NCBI GenBank assembly: GCA_945913255.1
Contig: CAMEDC010000026.1
Coordinates: 1 to 43,498, forward strand
Direction: 5' to 3'
Source: an uncultured Lachnospiraceae bacterium
GTDB taxonomy: Bacteria > Bacillota > Clostridia > Lachnospirales > Lachnospiraceae
DNA: 43,498 nucleotides
Made by a program: the position numbers and the translations under genes. Below are positions 1 through 8,139 of the stretch, in pieces; the stretch's first letter is position 1; each line of letters begins with the position of its first letter. Below the pieces are notes generated by a model. That model did no database searches and was not told where the DNA came from. It saw only the letters and a list, made by a program, of their open reading frames with translations.

Positions 1-5
1 TCTCC

Positions 6-133
6 GCAGGGCGCGTCCGGCAAATTGCTTCGCTATTCACCGGACCACGTGCTTCGCACGATGTTCAGGCATATACAGACACGCTTCTGCGAGCAAGCTC
101 GCGTCGCATGTCTGTATATGCCTGACGCCCTGC
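6..133. repeat. Compact multi-hairpin element next to the ABC exporter stop codon
   Basis: An 8-bp outer stem (GCAGGGCG at 6-13 with CGCCCTGC at 126-133) encloses three hairpins. These are GTCCGG/CCGGAC (15-20 with 40-45), CGTGC/GCACG (48-52 with 56-60), and a perfect 15-bp stem (66-80 with 110-124). The last contains an inner GCGAGC-aa-GCTCGC hairpin (89-102). The element begins 6 bp past the exporter stop codon. There is no clear T-run, so a simple intrinsic terminator is not obvious. A mobile palindromic repeat, mRNA 3' stabiliser or structured RNA are all possible. All pairings are read directly from the sequence. Confidence 0.6.
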
Positions 134-139
134 TCATGG

Positions 140-1924
140 CTAGCCTGCGAACTGTGAATTGTATAGCATTGCGTAGAAGCCGCCTTTTGCGAGCAGTGTT
201 TCATGGCTGCCCTGCTCAATGATGTTTCCGTCCTTCATCACAAGGATGATGTCAGCCTCCTGAATGGTGGATAATCTGTGGGCAACGATAAAGCTTGTTC
301 TGCCCTCCATCATGGTTGCAAAAGCATTCTGAATTTTCAGCTCAGTTCTTGTATCAATGGAGGAGGTTGCCTCGTCCAGAATCAGCATGGGCGGCAGGCA
401 CAGCATAACTCTCGCAATACATAAAAGCTGTTTTTGTCCCTGGGAGAGGCTGCCGCCATCTTCCGTAATCACCGTATCATATCCCTCCGACAGACGCTTG
501 ATGAAGCTGTGTGCATGAGCTGCCTTTGCTGCCTTCACCACCTCTTCATCCGTGGCGTCCGGCTTTCCCATACGGATATTGTCGCGAATTGTTCCGGCTC
601 GCAGCCAGGTCTCCTGCAATACCATACCATAGCTGGTTCGCAGGCTTCCTCTTGTGATATCCCGGATGTCGGTGCCATCCACCATAATTTTTCCGTTGTC
701 CACATCGTAGAAACGCATCAGCAAGTTGATAACCGTGGTTTTTCCGCAGCCGGTAGGACCCACGATGGCAACACGCTGCCCCGGCTTCACCTCCAGATTA
801 AAGTTCTCAATCAGCTTTTTGTCAGGAACATAGCTGAAATACACGTTTTCCAGCTTAACATTGCCCTGCGCATCCTTCAGTACAAGAGCATTCTCGCTGT
901 CCGGAACCTGAGGCTCCTCGTGAATCAGTTCAAAAATACGCGCGGCACAGGCAAGCGCATTCTGAAGTTCCGTCACCACTCCGGATATTTCGTTAAAAGG
1001 CTTTGTATACTGATTTGCATAACTCAGGAAACAGGATAATCTTCCCACACTGATGCCGCCGCGGATTGCAACGAATGCACCGAAAATACCAACTCCCGCA
1101 TATACCAGACTGTTGACAAAACGGGTTGCAGGATTGGTAATGGACGAAAAGAAGATTGCCTTTAAGGAACACTTCTGCAGTCTGCCATTAATTTCCGCAA
1201 ATTCTTCCTTCACAGCTTCCTCTCTGGAAAAGGTCTTCACGATTTTCTGGTTGCCCACCATTTCTTCAATCAGCGAAGTCTGTTCTCCCCTTGTCTCGGA
1301 CTGGACTTTAAACATGGAAAAAGTTTTAGTTGCGATAAATCTCGCCACCAGAAAGGACACAGGGGTAATGCATACCACCACCAGCGCGATGGGAATATTC
1401 GTAACCAGCATGAATCCCAATGTGCAAAGAATCGTCAGCACCCCGGTAAACAGCTGGGTAAATCCCATGAGCAGACCATCCGCAAAGGTGTCCACATCCG
1501 CTATAACACGGCTTACGATATCGCCGTAAGCATGAGCGTCCAGATATTTTAAGGGCAGCTGTTCCAGTTTATGAAAAGCATCCTCACGAATGTCCTTTAC
1601 CACGTGATAAGTGATGTGGTTATTACAGGTATTCATCACCCACTGAGCTACGGCCGTAATCACCATAGCCAGTGCAATTTTTCTCATGATTGCAAAAACC
1701 GCGCCAAAATCCACGGCTCCTTTTCCCAGCAGCAGATCCACCGCATCTCCCGTCAGAATAGGTACATACAAAGTGAGAATAACGGTCACGGCCGCCAATA
1801 ATATTGAAAGTCCGACGAGGAACCAGTATTTTCTGATATAGTTCAACACCTGCTTCAGAGTTTCCATCTGGGCCGCTTTCTTTGCTTCCGACTGTGCCTG
1901 CTTTGCCTTCTTACTGTCTGCCAT
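140..1924 (-). CDS. ABC exporter half-transporter, catalytically complete subunit
   Basis: A 594-residue half-transporter with about six N-terminal membrane helices (roughly residues 30-310) followed by a nucleotide-binding domain. The Walker A is GPTGCGKTT, the signature is LSQGQ, the Walker B is MLILDEATS with the catalytic Glu, and the H-loop is IVAHRLST. The start is set at the ATG at 1924, 8 bp after GGGAGG; a GTG three codons upstream is less likely. The gene overlaps the preceding exporter gene by 14 bp, which indicates translational coupling and a heterodimer of the BmrCD/TM287-288 kind. Such exporters move lipids, peptides or drugs; the substrate cannot be read from sequence. The multi-hairpin element follows its stop. 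Confidence 0.93.
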   Translation of the reverse strand: MADSKKAKQAQSEAKKAAQMETLKQVLNYIRKYWFLVGLSILLAAVTVILTLYVPILTGDAVDLLLGKGAVDFGAVFAIMRKIALAMVITAVAQWVMNTCNNHITYHVVKDIREDAFHKLEQLPLKYLDAHAYGDIVSRVIADVDTFADGLLMGFTQLFTGVLTILCTLGFMLVTNIPIALVVVCITPVSFLVARFIATKTFSMFKVQSETRGEQTSLIEEMVGNQKIVKTFSREEAVKEEFAEINGRLQKCSLKAIFFSSITNPATRFVNSLVYAGVGIFGAFVAIRGGISVGRLSCFLSYANQYTKPFNEISGVVTELQNALACAARIFELIHEEPQVPDSENALVLKDAQGNVKLENVYFSYVPDKKLIENFNLEVKPGQRVAIVGPTGCGKTTVINLLMRFYDVDNGKIMVDGTDIRDITRGSLRTSYGMVLQETWLRAGTIRDNIRMGKPDATDEEVVKAAKAAHAHSFIKRLSEGYDTVITEDGGSLSQGQKQLLCIARVMLCLPPMLILDEATSSIDTRTELKIQNAFATMMEGRTSFIVAHRLSTIQEADIILVMKDGNIIEQGSHETLLAKGGFYAMLYNSQFAG

Positions 1925-3731
1925 TGCCGTCACCTCCCTTCTGCTCCCTTGCCGCCTTCAGCCGCTCCTCCGGGTACTGGGAATAATAGATTTCCCGGTA
2001 AACCTCGCAGCCTGCCAAAAGTTCCTCGTGTGTTCCGATGCCTGCCATCTCACCGTCATCCAGCACAATAATCTTGTTCGCATGCCGGATGGTGGATGCC
2101 CTCTGAGACACGATGAAGGTGGTTGTACTGCCCTCCAGCTTTTTCAGGGCTGCTCTCAATTTTGCATCCGTTGCATAGTCCAGGGCGGAGGCACTGTCAT
2201 CCAGTATCAGAATTTCGGGCTTTCTCACCAATGCTCTTGCAATGGTAAGTCTCTGACGCTGTCCGCCGGAGAGATTCTTACCGCTCTGGGCTACCTTTGC
2301 ATCCAGCTTGCCTTCTTTGCCTTCCACAACTTCTCTTGCCTGGGCTATGTCAATTGCCTCCCACATCTCTTCCTCTGTGGCATCCGGTTTTCCCCACTGC
2401 AGATTACTGCGGATGGTTCCCTTGAAAAGAACCGCCTTCTGCGGCACCACGCCGATACGATTCCGAAGTTCCTCCTCCGGCATCCTTCTGATGTCCTGTC
2501 CCTCCAGGAGAACAGCTCCCTCCGTAGCAGGATAAAATCCGGGAATCAGATTTACCAATGATGTTTTGCCGGAGCCGGTACCTCCGATAACGCCGACCGT
2601 CTCTCCCCTGTTGACACTAAAATTCATATCATGCAAGGTCTCTGCGCCCGCGCCCGCATAGGTCAGGGACACATGGTCAAACTGTAAGAAGGGAGTTGAT
2701 GCCTTGCCGGGCTCTGCAAGTTTCTCGGTCTCTGCTTCTCCTCTGCCGCATTTCACATCATAAGCCTCACACAATGCGTCCGTGCTTTCATTCTGAATCT
2801 CAAATACTCCCGCCACACGGTCGGCACATGCCAGTGCCTTGGTAATCGTGATAATCAGATTCGCCAGCTTCACCAGTTCCACCAGAATCTGTGACATATA
2901 GTTGATAATGGCAATGACTTCACCCTGTGTCAGATTTCCAACGTTGACCTGGATGGCTCCGGTGTAAATCAAAGCAATGATTGCACCGTTTACAATCACG
3001 TATGTTACCGGATTCATCACGGCACTGATTTTTCCCACAAAAATCTGACTGTCCGCCAGTGCCCCCGTGTACTTCTTAAATTTCTCCTCTTCCTCCTCTT
3101 CCTTATGGAAAGCCCGGATGACACGGACACCGGTCAGATTCTCTCTGGTAACCCCCAGCACCTTATCCAACCCTGCCTGTACTTTCTTGTACAGCGGCAT
3201 TGTCCACATCATAATGCCGAAAACCACCACTGCAAGCAAAGGAATCGCCACCACGAAAATCAGCGCACTCTTTACATCAATGGTAAATGCCATAATCATA
3301 GCTCCGAACACGATAATCGGTGAGCGGAGGAACAGACGAAGTACCATGTTGACACCGGACTGCACCTGGTTAATGTCGCTGGTCATGCGGGTTATCATCG
3401 TGGATGTACCCGCCTTGTCAATATTGGTAAAGTTCAATCCCTGGATGTGATCAAACAGTGCCTGGCGCAGCTTTGTGGAGAATCCCACCGCAGCCTTTGC
3501 CGCAAAAAACTGGGCAGTAATGGAACTGACCAAACCAACCACCGCCAGCGTAATCAGACAAAGACCCATCTTTCCGATGTAGCCCATGTCCGAATCGGCA
3601 ATTCCCCTGTCAATGATACTTGCCATAACAAGGGGAACCAGCAATTCAAAGAAAGCTTCCAGCAGCTTAAATAGTGGCGCGAGAATGGATTCTTTCTTGT
3701 AACCCTTCAGATACTTCATCAATCTTCCCAT
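1911..3731 (-). CDS. ABC exporter half-transporter, degenerate-site subunit
   Basis: A 606-residue half-transporter: membrane domain about residues 15-300, nucleotide-binding domain about 345-585. The Walker A is GGTGSGKTS and the signature is a canonical LSGGQRQR. The Walker B ends LILDDSAS, with Asp where the catalytic Glu normally sits, and the H-loop is VSQRAST, with Gln in place of His. These changes are known from the non-hydrolysing site of heterodimeric ABC exporters, so it should pair with the subunit encoded immediately downstream, which it overlaps. The start ATG follows AGGAG by 7 bp. Its leader is an unusually purine-rich stretch (3740-3815) downstream of hairpin repeats. The transported substrate is unknown. 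Confidence 0.93.
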   Translation of the reverse strand: MGRLMKYLKGYKKESILAPLFKLLEAFFELLVPLVMASIIDRGIADSDMGYIGKMGLCLITLAVVGLVSSITAQFFAAKAAVGFSTKLRQALFDHIQGLNFTNIDKAGTSTMITRMTSDINQVQSGVNMVLRLFLRSPIIVFGAMIMAFTIDVKSALIFVVAIPLLAVVVFGIMMWTMPLYKKVQAGLDKVLGVTRENLTGVRVIRAFHKEEEEEEKFKKYTGALADSQIFVGKISAVMNPVTYVIVNGAIIALIYTGAIQVNVGNLTQGEVIAIINYMSQILVELVKLANLIITITKALACADRVAGVFEIQNESTDALCEAYDVKCGRGEAETEKLAEPGKASTPFLQFDHVSLTYAGAGAETLHDMNFSVNRGETVGVIGGTGSGKTSLVNLIPGFYPATEGAVLLEGQDIRRMPEEELRNRIGVVPQKAVLFKGTIRSNLQWGKPDATEEEMWEAIDIAQAREVVEGKEGKLDAKVAQSGKNLSGGQRQRLTIARALVRKPEILILDDSASALDYATDAKLRAALKKLEGSTTTFIVSQRASTIRHANKIIVLDDGEMAGIGTHEELLAGCEVYREIYYSQYPEERLKAAREQKGGDGNGRQ

Positions 3732-3739
3732 GTGATTAC

Positions 3740-3815
3740 TCCTGTTTCTTTCTTTTTACTTGTTTCTTATTGTTTCTTTCTTATTGTTTCTCTGATTATT
3801 TCTTGTTGCTTCCCT
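3740..3815 (-). repeat. Polypurine leader with degenerate GAAACAATAAG repeats
   Basis: On the coding strand this leader is almost purely A and G and contains two close copies of AGAAACAATAAGAA plus a weaker third copy. A similar motif, GGAAACAATAGGAA, recurs in the hisS-aspS gap. It may be a weakly structured leader or a slippage-generated tract. No function can be assigned from sequence. Confidence 0.4.
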
Positions 3816-3864
3816 CGTTTTCTTCTATCAGAAATATACTTCTTATTCATCCATACGGTCAGAA

Positions 3865-3949
3865 GGGTATATATCAAGATTTTCTCTTCATATACCCTTG
3901 TTTCGCTGGAACTTATGGGTATATATCAAATTTTTCCTTCTCTGTACCC
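3865..3949. repeat. Two 33-bp GGGTA...TACCC hairpin repeats
   Basis: Two units of exactly 33 bp (3865-3897 and 3917-3949) each begin GGGTA and end TACCC and are imperfect palindromes. They are separated by 19 bp. The same unit occurs four times at 17581-17765. The second unit extends into the 3' end of the phosphopantetheinyl transferase gene and encodes its last residues, GYREGKI, and its stop. Unit ends are conserved while the interiors diverge. The spacers are too short and the units too variable for CRISPR. Confidence 0.7.
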
Positions 3950-4684
3950 TCTCTTTTGAGAAATAGCAAATTTCTTCTGGCATACAGCCGCTGCATATCC
4001 TTCGGGTACTTCAAATGTCAGCCACTCTACTTCTGTTTTGCATTGCATATTTTCCGAAATTGCTTCCGCGATACCCTTTCCCGTCAGCTTGCCATATGCT
4101 TCCTTTTTCGACCATAGCCTGTAAAACAGTTCTGTTCTCTCCTTGGCACTCCGGCAGGTCTGCAAAGCTACAAGTTCTCCTTCTGCAAAAAAGCGCTCGG
4201 CAGTACGCATTACCTCGCTCTTGCCAATTTTCTGAATATCTGCGCCAATTTCCTGCTTTGACACAGTGCAGAGGACAAAGTCTCCCGAATGGGACAGATT
4301 AAAATACAAAGGAACATTTTTGAAATACGGCTTGCCCAGCTCCCCATATCGGTATCCCAAACCAATAGGTTCTTTCACCCGGTCCATAAGTTCCCGCACG
4401 GATAGCTGAAAGATTTCCGGAGCACACAGTTCCTCCGACAGTGCTGTTGGCGGCATACTACCAAAGTCGTGCACTCCCAAGTCGCCGCCCTCGAAATCTG
4501 CCACAGCCCTTTGCAAAAGCAGGCCTGCTCCAAGGCTGACGGCACGACCGCGGGGATTTCGAATTTTCTCCGCTTTCCTGCGGCGCTCTTCATCGACCCG
4601 CAAAGGTGCAGCTGCTAAAAACTCATCCAGCAATTCCTGCTGTCTCAAATTTTTCAAATCCAGCAAATAGATACGCACATCCAT
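3926..4684 (-). CDS. 4'-phosphopantetheinyl transferase, Sfp/AcpT superfamily
   Basis: This 252-residue enzyme would transfer the phosphopantetheine arm of CoA onto a carrier-protein serine. Readable hallmarks are GADIQKIG (the metal-binding G-D-x-E-like segment, here with Gln), an FFAEGE segment, and the WSKKEAYGKLTGKGI signature with its K-E-A-x-x-K core. The length fits the Sfp group, which is about 220-250 residues. The ATG at 4684 is preferred because AGGGATGGG precedes it; an ATG 24 bp upstream lacks a good ribosome site. No PKS or NRPS gene is visible here, so the carrier protein is unknown. The C-terminal residues come from a 33-bp hairpin repeat. The downstream exporter could share its transcript. 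Confidence 0.88.
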   Translation of the reverse strand: MDVRIYLLDLKNLRQQELLDEFLAAAPLRVDEERRRKAEKIRNPRGRAVSLGAGLLLQRAVADFEGGDLGVHDFGSMPPTALSEELCAPEIFQLSVRELMDRVKEPIGLGYRYGELGKPYFKNVPLYFNLSHSGDFVLCTVSKQEIGADIQKIGKSEVMRTAERFFAEGELVALQTCRSAKERTELFYRLWSKKEAYGKLTGKGIAEAISENMQCKTEVEWLTFEVPEGYAAAVCQKKFAISQKRGYREGKI

Positions 4685-4755
4685 ATTCCCATCCCTGCGC
4701 AGTAACATCTTATTTCATAACACAACATGCCGCAAATAAATCTCTTTACATATGA

Positions 4756-4788
4756 AAGGCTGCCGCAAAGACACACGGCAGCCCGTTC
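4756..4788 (-). terminator. Hairpin downstream of aspS
   Basis: A perfect 8-bp stem, GGCTGCCG/CGGCAGCC (4758-4765 with 4776-4783), is flanked by A-rich and T-rich arms, so it could work in either direction. It lies about 85 bp past the aspS stop. The T-tract is short, so terminator strength is uncertain. Confidence 0.5.
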
Positions 4789-4868
4789 CTTTTACTATAT
4801 ATTCCGCCAACATCTGCACCCGGCATTCCGCATATACTTCCGCCTGACACACTGCTTCTTATTCTTGT

Positions 4869-6632
4869 CTAAGCTTCCGGTTTTGCGGTAATGGCAAGAT
4901 GCAGCTCATCCAGCTGCTTCTGCTCAACGGTTCCCGGCGCACCCATCATGATATCCATTGCATTCTTGTTCATGGGGAACGGAATGATTTCACGGATACT
5001 ATCCTCGCCGCAGATTAACATAATCATACGGTCAACACCGGGCGCAATGCCTGCATGTGGCGGTGCACCATAGCAGAATGCATTATACATGGCAGGGAAT
5101 TTTGCTTTCACATCCTCCTCGCCAAGTCCAACCAGTTCAAATGCTTTAATCATTATCTCCGGGTCATGGTTTCTCACTGCTCCGGAGGAAAGTTCCACGC
5201 CGTTGCACACCAGGTCATACTGATAAGCCAGAATCTCCAAAGGCTCTTTGTTGGTCAAGGCATCCATACCGCCCTGGGGCATGGAGAATGGATTATGACA
5301 GAACTCCAGCTGACCGGACTCCTCACCGATTTCATACATAGGGAAATCCACAATCCAGCAGAACTCATAGCAATCCTTTTTCATGTGCTTCTCGCTTGCT
5401 GCGCCCAAAAGCTTACGGAGCACGCCGGCGGTCTTCTGCGCCTCAAGCTTCTTGCCTGCCGCCAGACCGACAAAATCGCCCTTTTTCAGGCCAAGAGCTG
5501 CGATGACAGCCTCCTTGCGCTCCTGCAGGAACTTGGAAATACCTCCCACAAACTCTCCGTTTTCATCCAGTCTGAACCAGAATGCCTTACGTGCTGTCTG
5601 CACCTCAACCTCTGCGCAGATTGCATCAATCTGCTTGCGGGTAGCGGTAAATCCATCCACTACAATAGCCTTTACAGTCTGTCCTTCAAAAGGTCCGAAT
5701 CCACAGTCAGCCATCACCTCTGTCGCATCTGTCAGCGTCAGGTCAATGCGAAGGTCGGGTTTATCGGAACCGTATTTATCCATTGCCTCAAGATAAGGAA
5801 TCCGTACAAACGGTGCCTTGGAAGCTTCTTTGTAAATGCCGTACTTTTCAAATACAGGGGGCAGCACCTGCTCCACCACGGAAAAGACATCTTCCTGGGA
5901 AGCAAAAGCCATCTCCATATCCAGCTGATAGAACTCACCGGGAGAACGGTCCGCTCTGGCATCTTCATCCCTGAAGCAGGGGGCAATCTGGAAATAACGG
6001 TCAAAGCCGGATGCCATCAGAATCTGTTTAAACTGCTGAGGAGCCTGAGGCAGTGCATAAAACTTACCCGGATGATTTCTGGCAGGTACCAGATAATCTC
6101 TCGCACCTTCAGGAGAAGAACAAGTCAGAATGGGAGTGGTAATTTCCATGAATCCCAACGCATTCATTCTCTGACGAAGTTCTGCCACAATCTGACTTCT
6201 CATAACAATGTTTTTCTTCATATTCGGATTGCGTAAATCCAGATAACGATACTTCAGGCGGGCATTCTCATCCGCCTCTCTGGACTGATTGATTTCAAAA
6301 GGAAGCGCATTGTAGATACACTTTCCCAAAATCTCGATTTTATCGGGAACCACCTCGATTTCTCCGGTAGGAAGCTCCTTGTTTTTATTGGAACGCTCTC
6401 TGACAACACCCTCAACGGAGATGGTGGACTCCTTATTGATGCCATCCATGACAGCCATCATTTCCTCAGTCTCCACAACCAGCTGGGTGGTGCCGTAAAA
6501 ATCGCGCAAGATTACGAACCCCAGATTCTTGCTGACTTTACGCATATTCTCGAACCAACCCACAAGCGTCACTCTCTCGCCTGCATTGCCGATTCTGAGT
6601 TCATTACAATTATGTGTTCTGGACTGAACCAT
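4869..6632 (-). CDS. aspS: Aspartyl-tRNA synthetase
   Basis: A 587-residue class II synthetase that charges tRNA-Asp. The N-terminal OB-fold anticodon-binding domain covers about residues 1-105. Class II motif 2 is FRDEDARADRSPGEF, and motif 3 is GIAPGVDRMIMLICGEDSIR near the C-terminus. The bacterial insertion domain lies between them (about 290-420). The length matches bacterial AspRS (about 590). The ATG follows an AAGGTAAAGG ribosome site. It lies 108 bp downstream of hisS, an order common in Firmicutes, and is probably read through from the hisS promoter. Whether it is discriminating or also charges Asn cannot be decided from this window. Confidence 0.97.
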   Translation of the reverse strand: MVQSRTHNCNELRIGNAGERVTLVGWFENMRKVSKNLGFVILRDFYGTTQLVVETEEMMAVMDGINKESTISVEGVVRERSNKNKELPTGEIEVVPDKIEILGKCIYNALPFEINQSREADENARLKYRYLDLRNPNMKKNIVMRSQIVAELRQRMNALGFMEITTPILTCSSPEGARDYLVPARNHPGKFYALPQAPQQFKQILMASGFDRYFQIAPCFRDEDARADRSPGEFYQLDMEMAFASQEDVFSVVEQVLPPVFEKYGIYKEASKAPFVRIPYLEAMDKYGSDKPDLRIDLTLTDATEVMADCGFGPFEGQTVKAIVVDGFTATRKQIDAICAEVEVQTARKAFWFRLDENGEFVGGISKFLQERKEAVIAALGLKKGDFVGLAAGKKLEAQKTAGVLRKLLGAASEKHMKKDCYEFCWIVDFPMYEIGEESGQLEFCHNPFSMPQGGMDALTNKEPLEILAYQYDLVCNGVELSSGAVRNHDPEIMIKAFELVGLGEEDVKAKFPAMYNAFCYGAPPHAGIAPGVDRMIMLICGEDSIREIIPFPMNKNAMDIMMGAPGTVEQKQLDELHLAITAKPEA

Positions 6633-6640
6633 TACCTTTA

Positions 6641-6738
6641 CCTTCTTCCTTCTATGTTTCCGACCTTATTTTGTTTTCGGTTTTCCTATTATTTCCTTTT
6701 TCCTATTGTTTCCGGTCTTCCTTTTCTTTCCTGCTTTC
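6641..6738 (-). repeat. Polypurine hisS-aspS spacer with degenerate repeats
   Basis: The spacer is purine-rich on the coding strand. It contains tandem variants GGAAACAATAGGAAAAA and GGAAATAATAGGAAAA, closely resembling the motif upstream of the ABC exporter at 3740-3815. I see no stable hairpin or T-box element in it. It lies within the presumed hisS-aspS transcript. Confidence 0.4.
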
Positions 6739-6740
6739 GT

Positions 6741-8003
6741 TTATCTTTTCAGTTCTTCCGCATAAAACTCCACAAAGTCCTCGTAGCCCTCTGCGGTCAG
6801 TTGCTCCTTCTGGAATTTCTTGTTCTTGTTCATGCGGGCAACCAGCACCTGCGTGCCGTCCTGACGGGCTTCCTGCGCCTGCGCAATAATTTCACACAAT
6901 CTCTTGCCGCCGACACCCTTCTCAATCAGATAGGCAACCTTCTTATACTTTGCAGGCACCTTAAAGCCGCTTTCCATCAGCAACATGATAATACGTTCAA
7001 ATCCGATGGAGAATCCGCATGCCGGTACATCCTGACCCGTGAATTTACCCACCATCTTGTCATATCTGCCACCGCCGCCGCAGCTGCCGCCAAAGCCGGG
7101 AAGCGCAATTTCAAAAATGGTTCCGGTGTAGTAAGACATCCCACGTACAAGAGTTGCATCGAACACCATCTTAAAGTCAGAAGACTTGGTTGCGCTGACA
7201 CTGTCAATAATCTCCTGCAGGCCTGTTGCCACATCCGGCTCCAGTACATCCTTCAGCGTCTCTGACAGATATGCCACACCATTCTCCTGCTGTTCCAGGT
7301 TCCGGTACAAATCAAGATATTTGTCAACACATTCCTTGCCGAACTCTTTCTCCAGCAGTTCTGACTCCACGCCTTCCAGACCAATCTTATCCATCTTGTC
7401 CAGCGTGATAAAGACGCTGTCGTAAGACTCCTCGGGAAAACCGCTGTAAGCAGCCATGGCCTTCAGAATCTTTCTGTCATTGATACGGATTTCAAATCCC
7501 TTGAAGCCCAGTTTTCCAAGGGTTGTGGTGGTTGCCAGAATCAGCTCAATTTCCGCCAGATTGGAAGGCTCTCCGAGAATATCAATATCGCACTGCATGA
7601 ACTGACGGTATCGCCCTCTCTGGGGTCTGTCCGCACGCCACACGTTTCCCATCTGCAATGCCTTAAACGGGGAGGGAAGATTTGCCGCATTGTTGGAGTA
7701 ATAGCGCACAAGTGGTACTGTCAGGTCATAACGCAGACCGCCGTCCACCACTTCCTCTTCCGTGGCAGCTTCTGCAACGTTCAGCTTCTCTCCTCTTTTT
7801 AATATCTTGAATATCAGCTTCTCGTTGTCTCCGCCCTGCTTGTTGGTCAGATTTGCAATGTTCTCCATGCAGGGTGTCTCAATGGAAGTAAAGCCGAATT
7901 TACCGTAGGTTTCCTTGATGACGCCGATTACGTAGTCGCGAATCTGCATCTCCTCCGGCAGAATATCTTTCATGCCTGTAACAGGCTTCTTACTAAGTGC
8001 CAT
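6741..8003 (-). CDS. hisS: Histidyl-tRNA synthetase
   Basis: A 420-residue class II enzyme charging tRNA-His. Motif 1 is near the N-terminal TGMKDILPEE segment. Motif 2 is WRADRPQRGRYRQFMQCD. The HisRS signature regions are LVRGMSYYTG and GSCGGGGRYD, followed by motif 3, GFSIGFERI. The C-terminal alpha/beta anticodon-binding domain is about residues 325-420. The length is typical. The ATG is preceded by AGAGGAAG. A consensus-like promoter sits 33 bp upstream of the start, so hisS and aspS probably form their own unit inside the long minus-strand run. No T-box leader fits in the short upstream space. Confidence 0.97.
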   Translation of the reverse strand: MALSKKPVTGMKDILPEEMQIRDYVIGVIKETYGKFGFTSIETPCMENIANLTNKQGGDNEKLIFKILKRGEKLNVAEAATEEEVVDGGLRYDLTVPLVRYYSNNAANLPSPFKALQMGNVWRADRPQRGRYRQFMQCDIDILGEPSNLAEIELILATTTTLGKLGFKGFEIRINDRKILKAMAAYSGFPEESYDSVFITLDKMDKIGLEGVESELLEKEFGKECVDKYLDLYRNLEQQENGVAYLSETLKDVLEPDVATGLQEIIDSVSATKSSDFKMVFDATLVRGMSYYTGTIFEIALPGFGGSCGGGGRYDKMVGKFTGQDVPACGFSIGFERIIMLLMESGFKVPAKYKKVAYLIEKGVGGKRLCEIIAQAQEARQDGTQVLVARMNKNKKFQKEQLTAEGYEDFVEFYAEELKR

Positions 8004-8035
8004 GATTCTTCCTCTTTCTGGTTTTTATCTAATAT

Positions 8036-8064
8036 ATGATACTTTTTTTCTGCGCTACTGTCAA
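8036..8064 (-). promoter_or_regulatory. Sigma-A type promoter for hisS-aspS
   Basis: The minus strand reads TTGACA (8064-8059), a 17-bp spacer, then TATCAT (8041-8036). The -35 is a perfect consensus and the -10 matches five of six positions. It lies between the GGDEF gene stop and the hisS start. Confidence 0.75.
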
Positions 8065-8139
8065 TATTCACTTCATGGATTTCAGCGTTCTGTGGATTAC
8101 AACACTCAAAAGATTCCAATGTTCCGTTTCCTGCCCCTC

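Noticed and set aside
5055..6236. 393-codon open frame on the plus strand
   Set aside because: It is antisense to aspS, has no ribosome site and no recognisable motif, and is explained by the codon pattern of aspS.
8004..8139. T-box leader for hisS
   Set aside because: The promoter lies 33 bp from the start codon, leaving no room for a T-box, and no conserved T-box bulge is seen.
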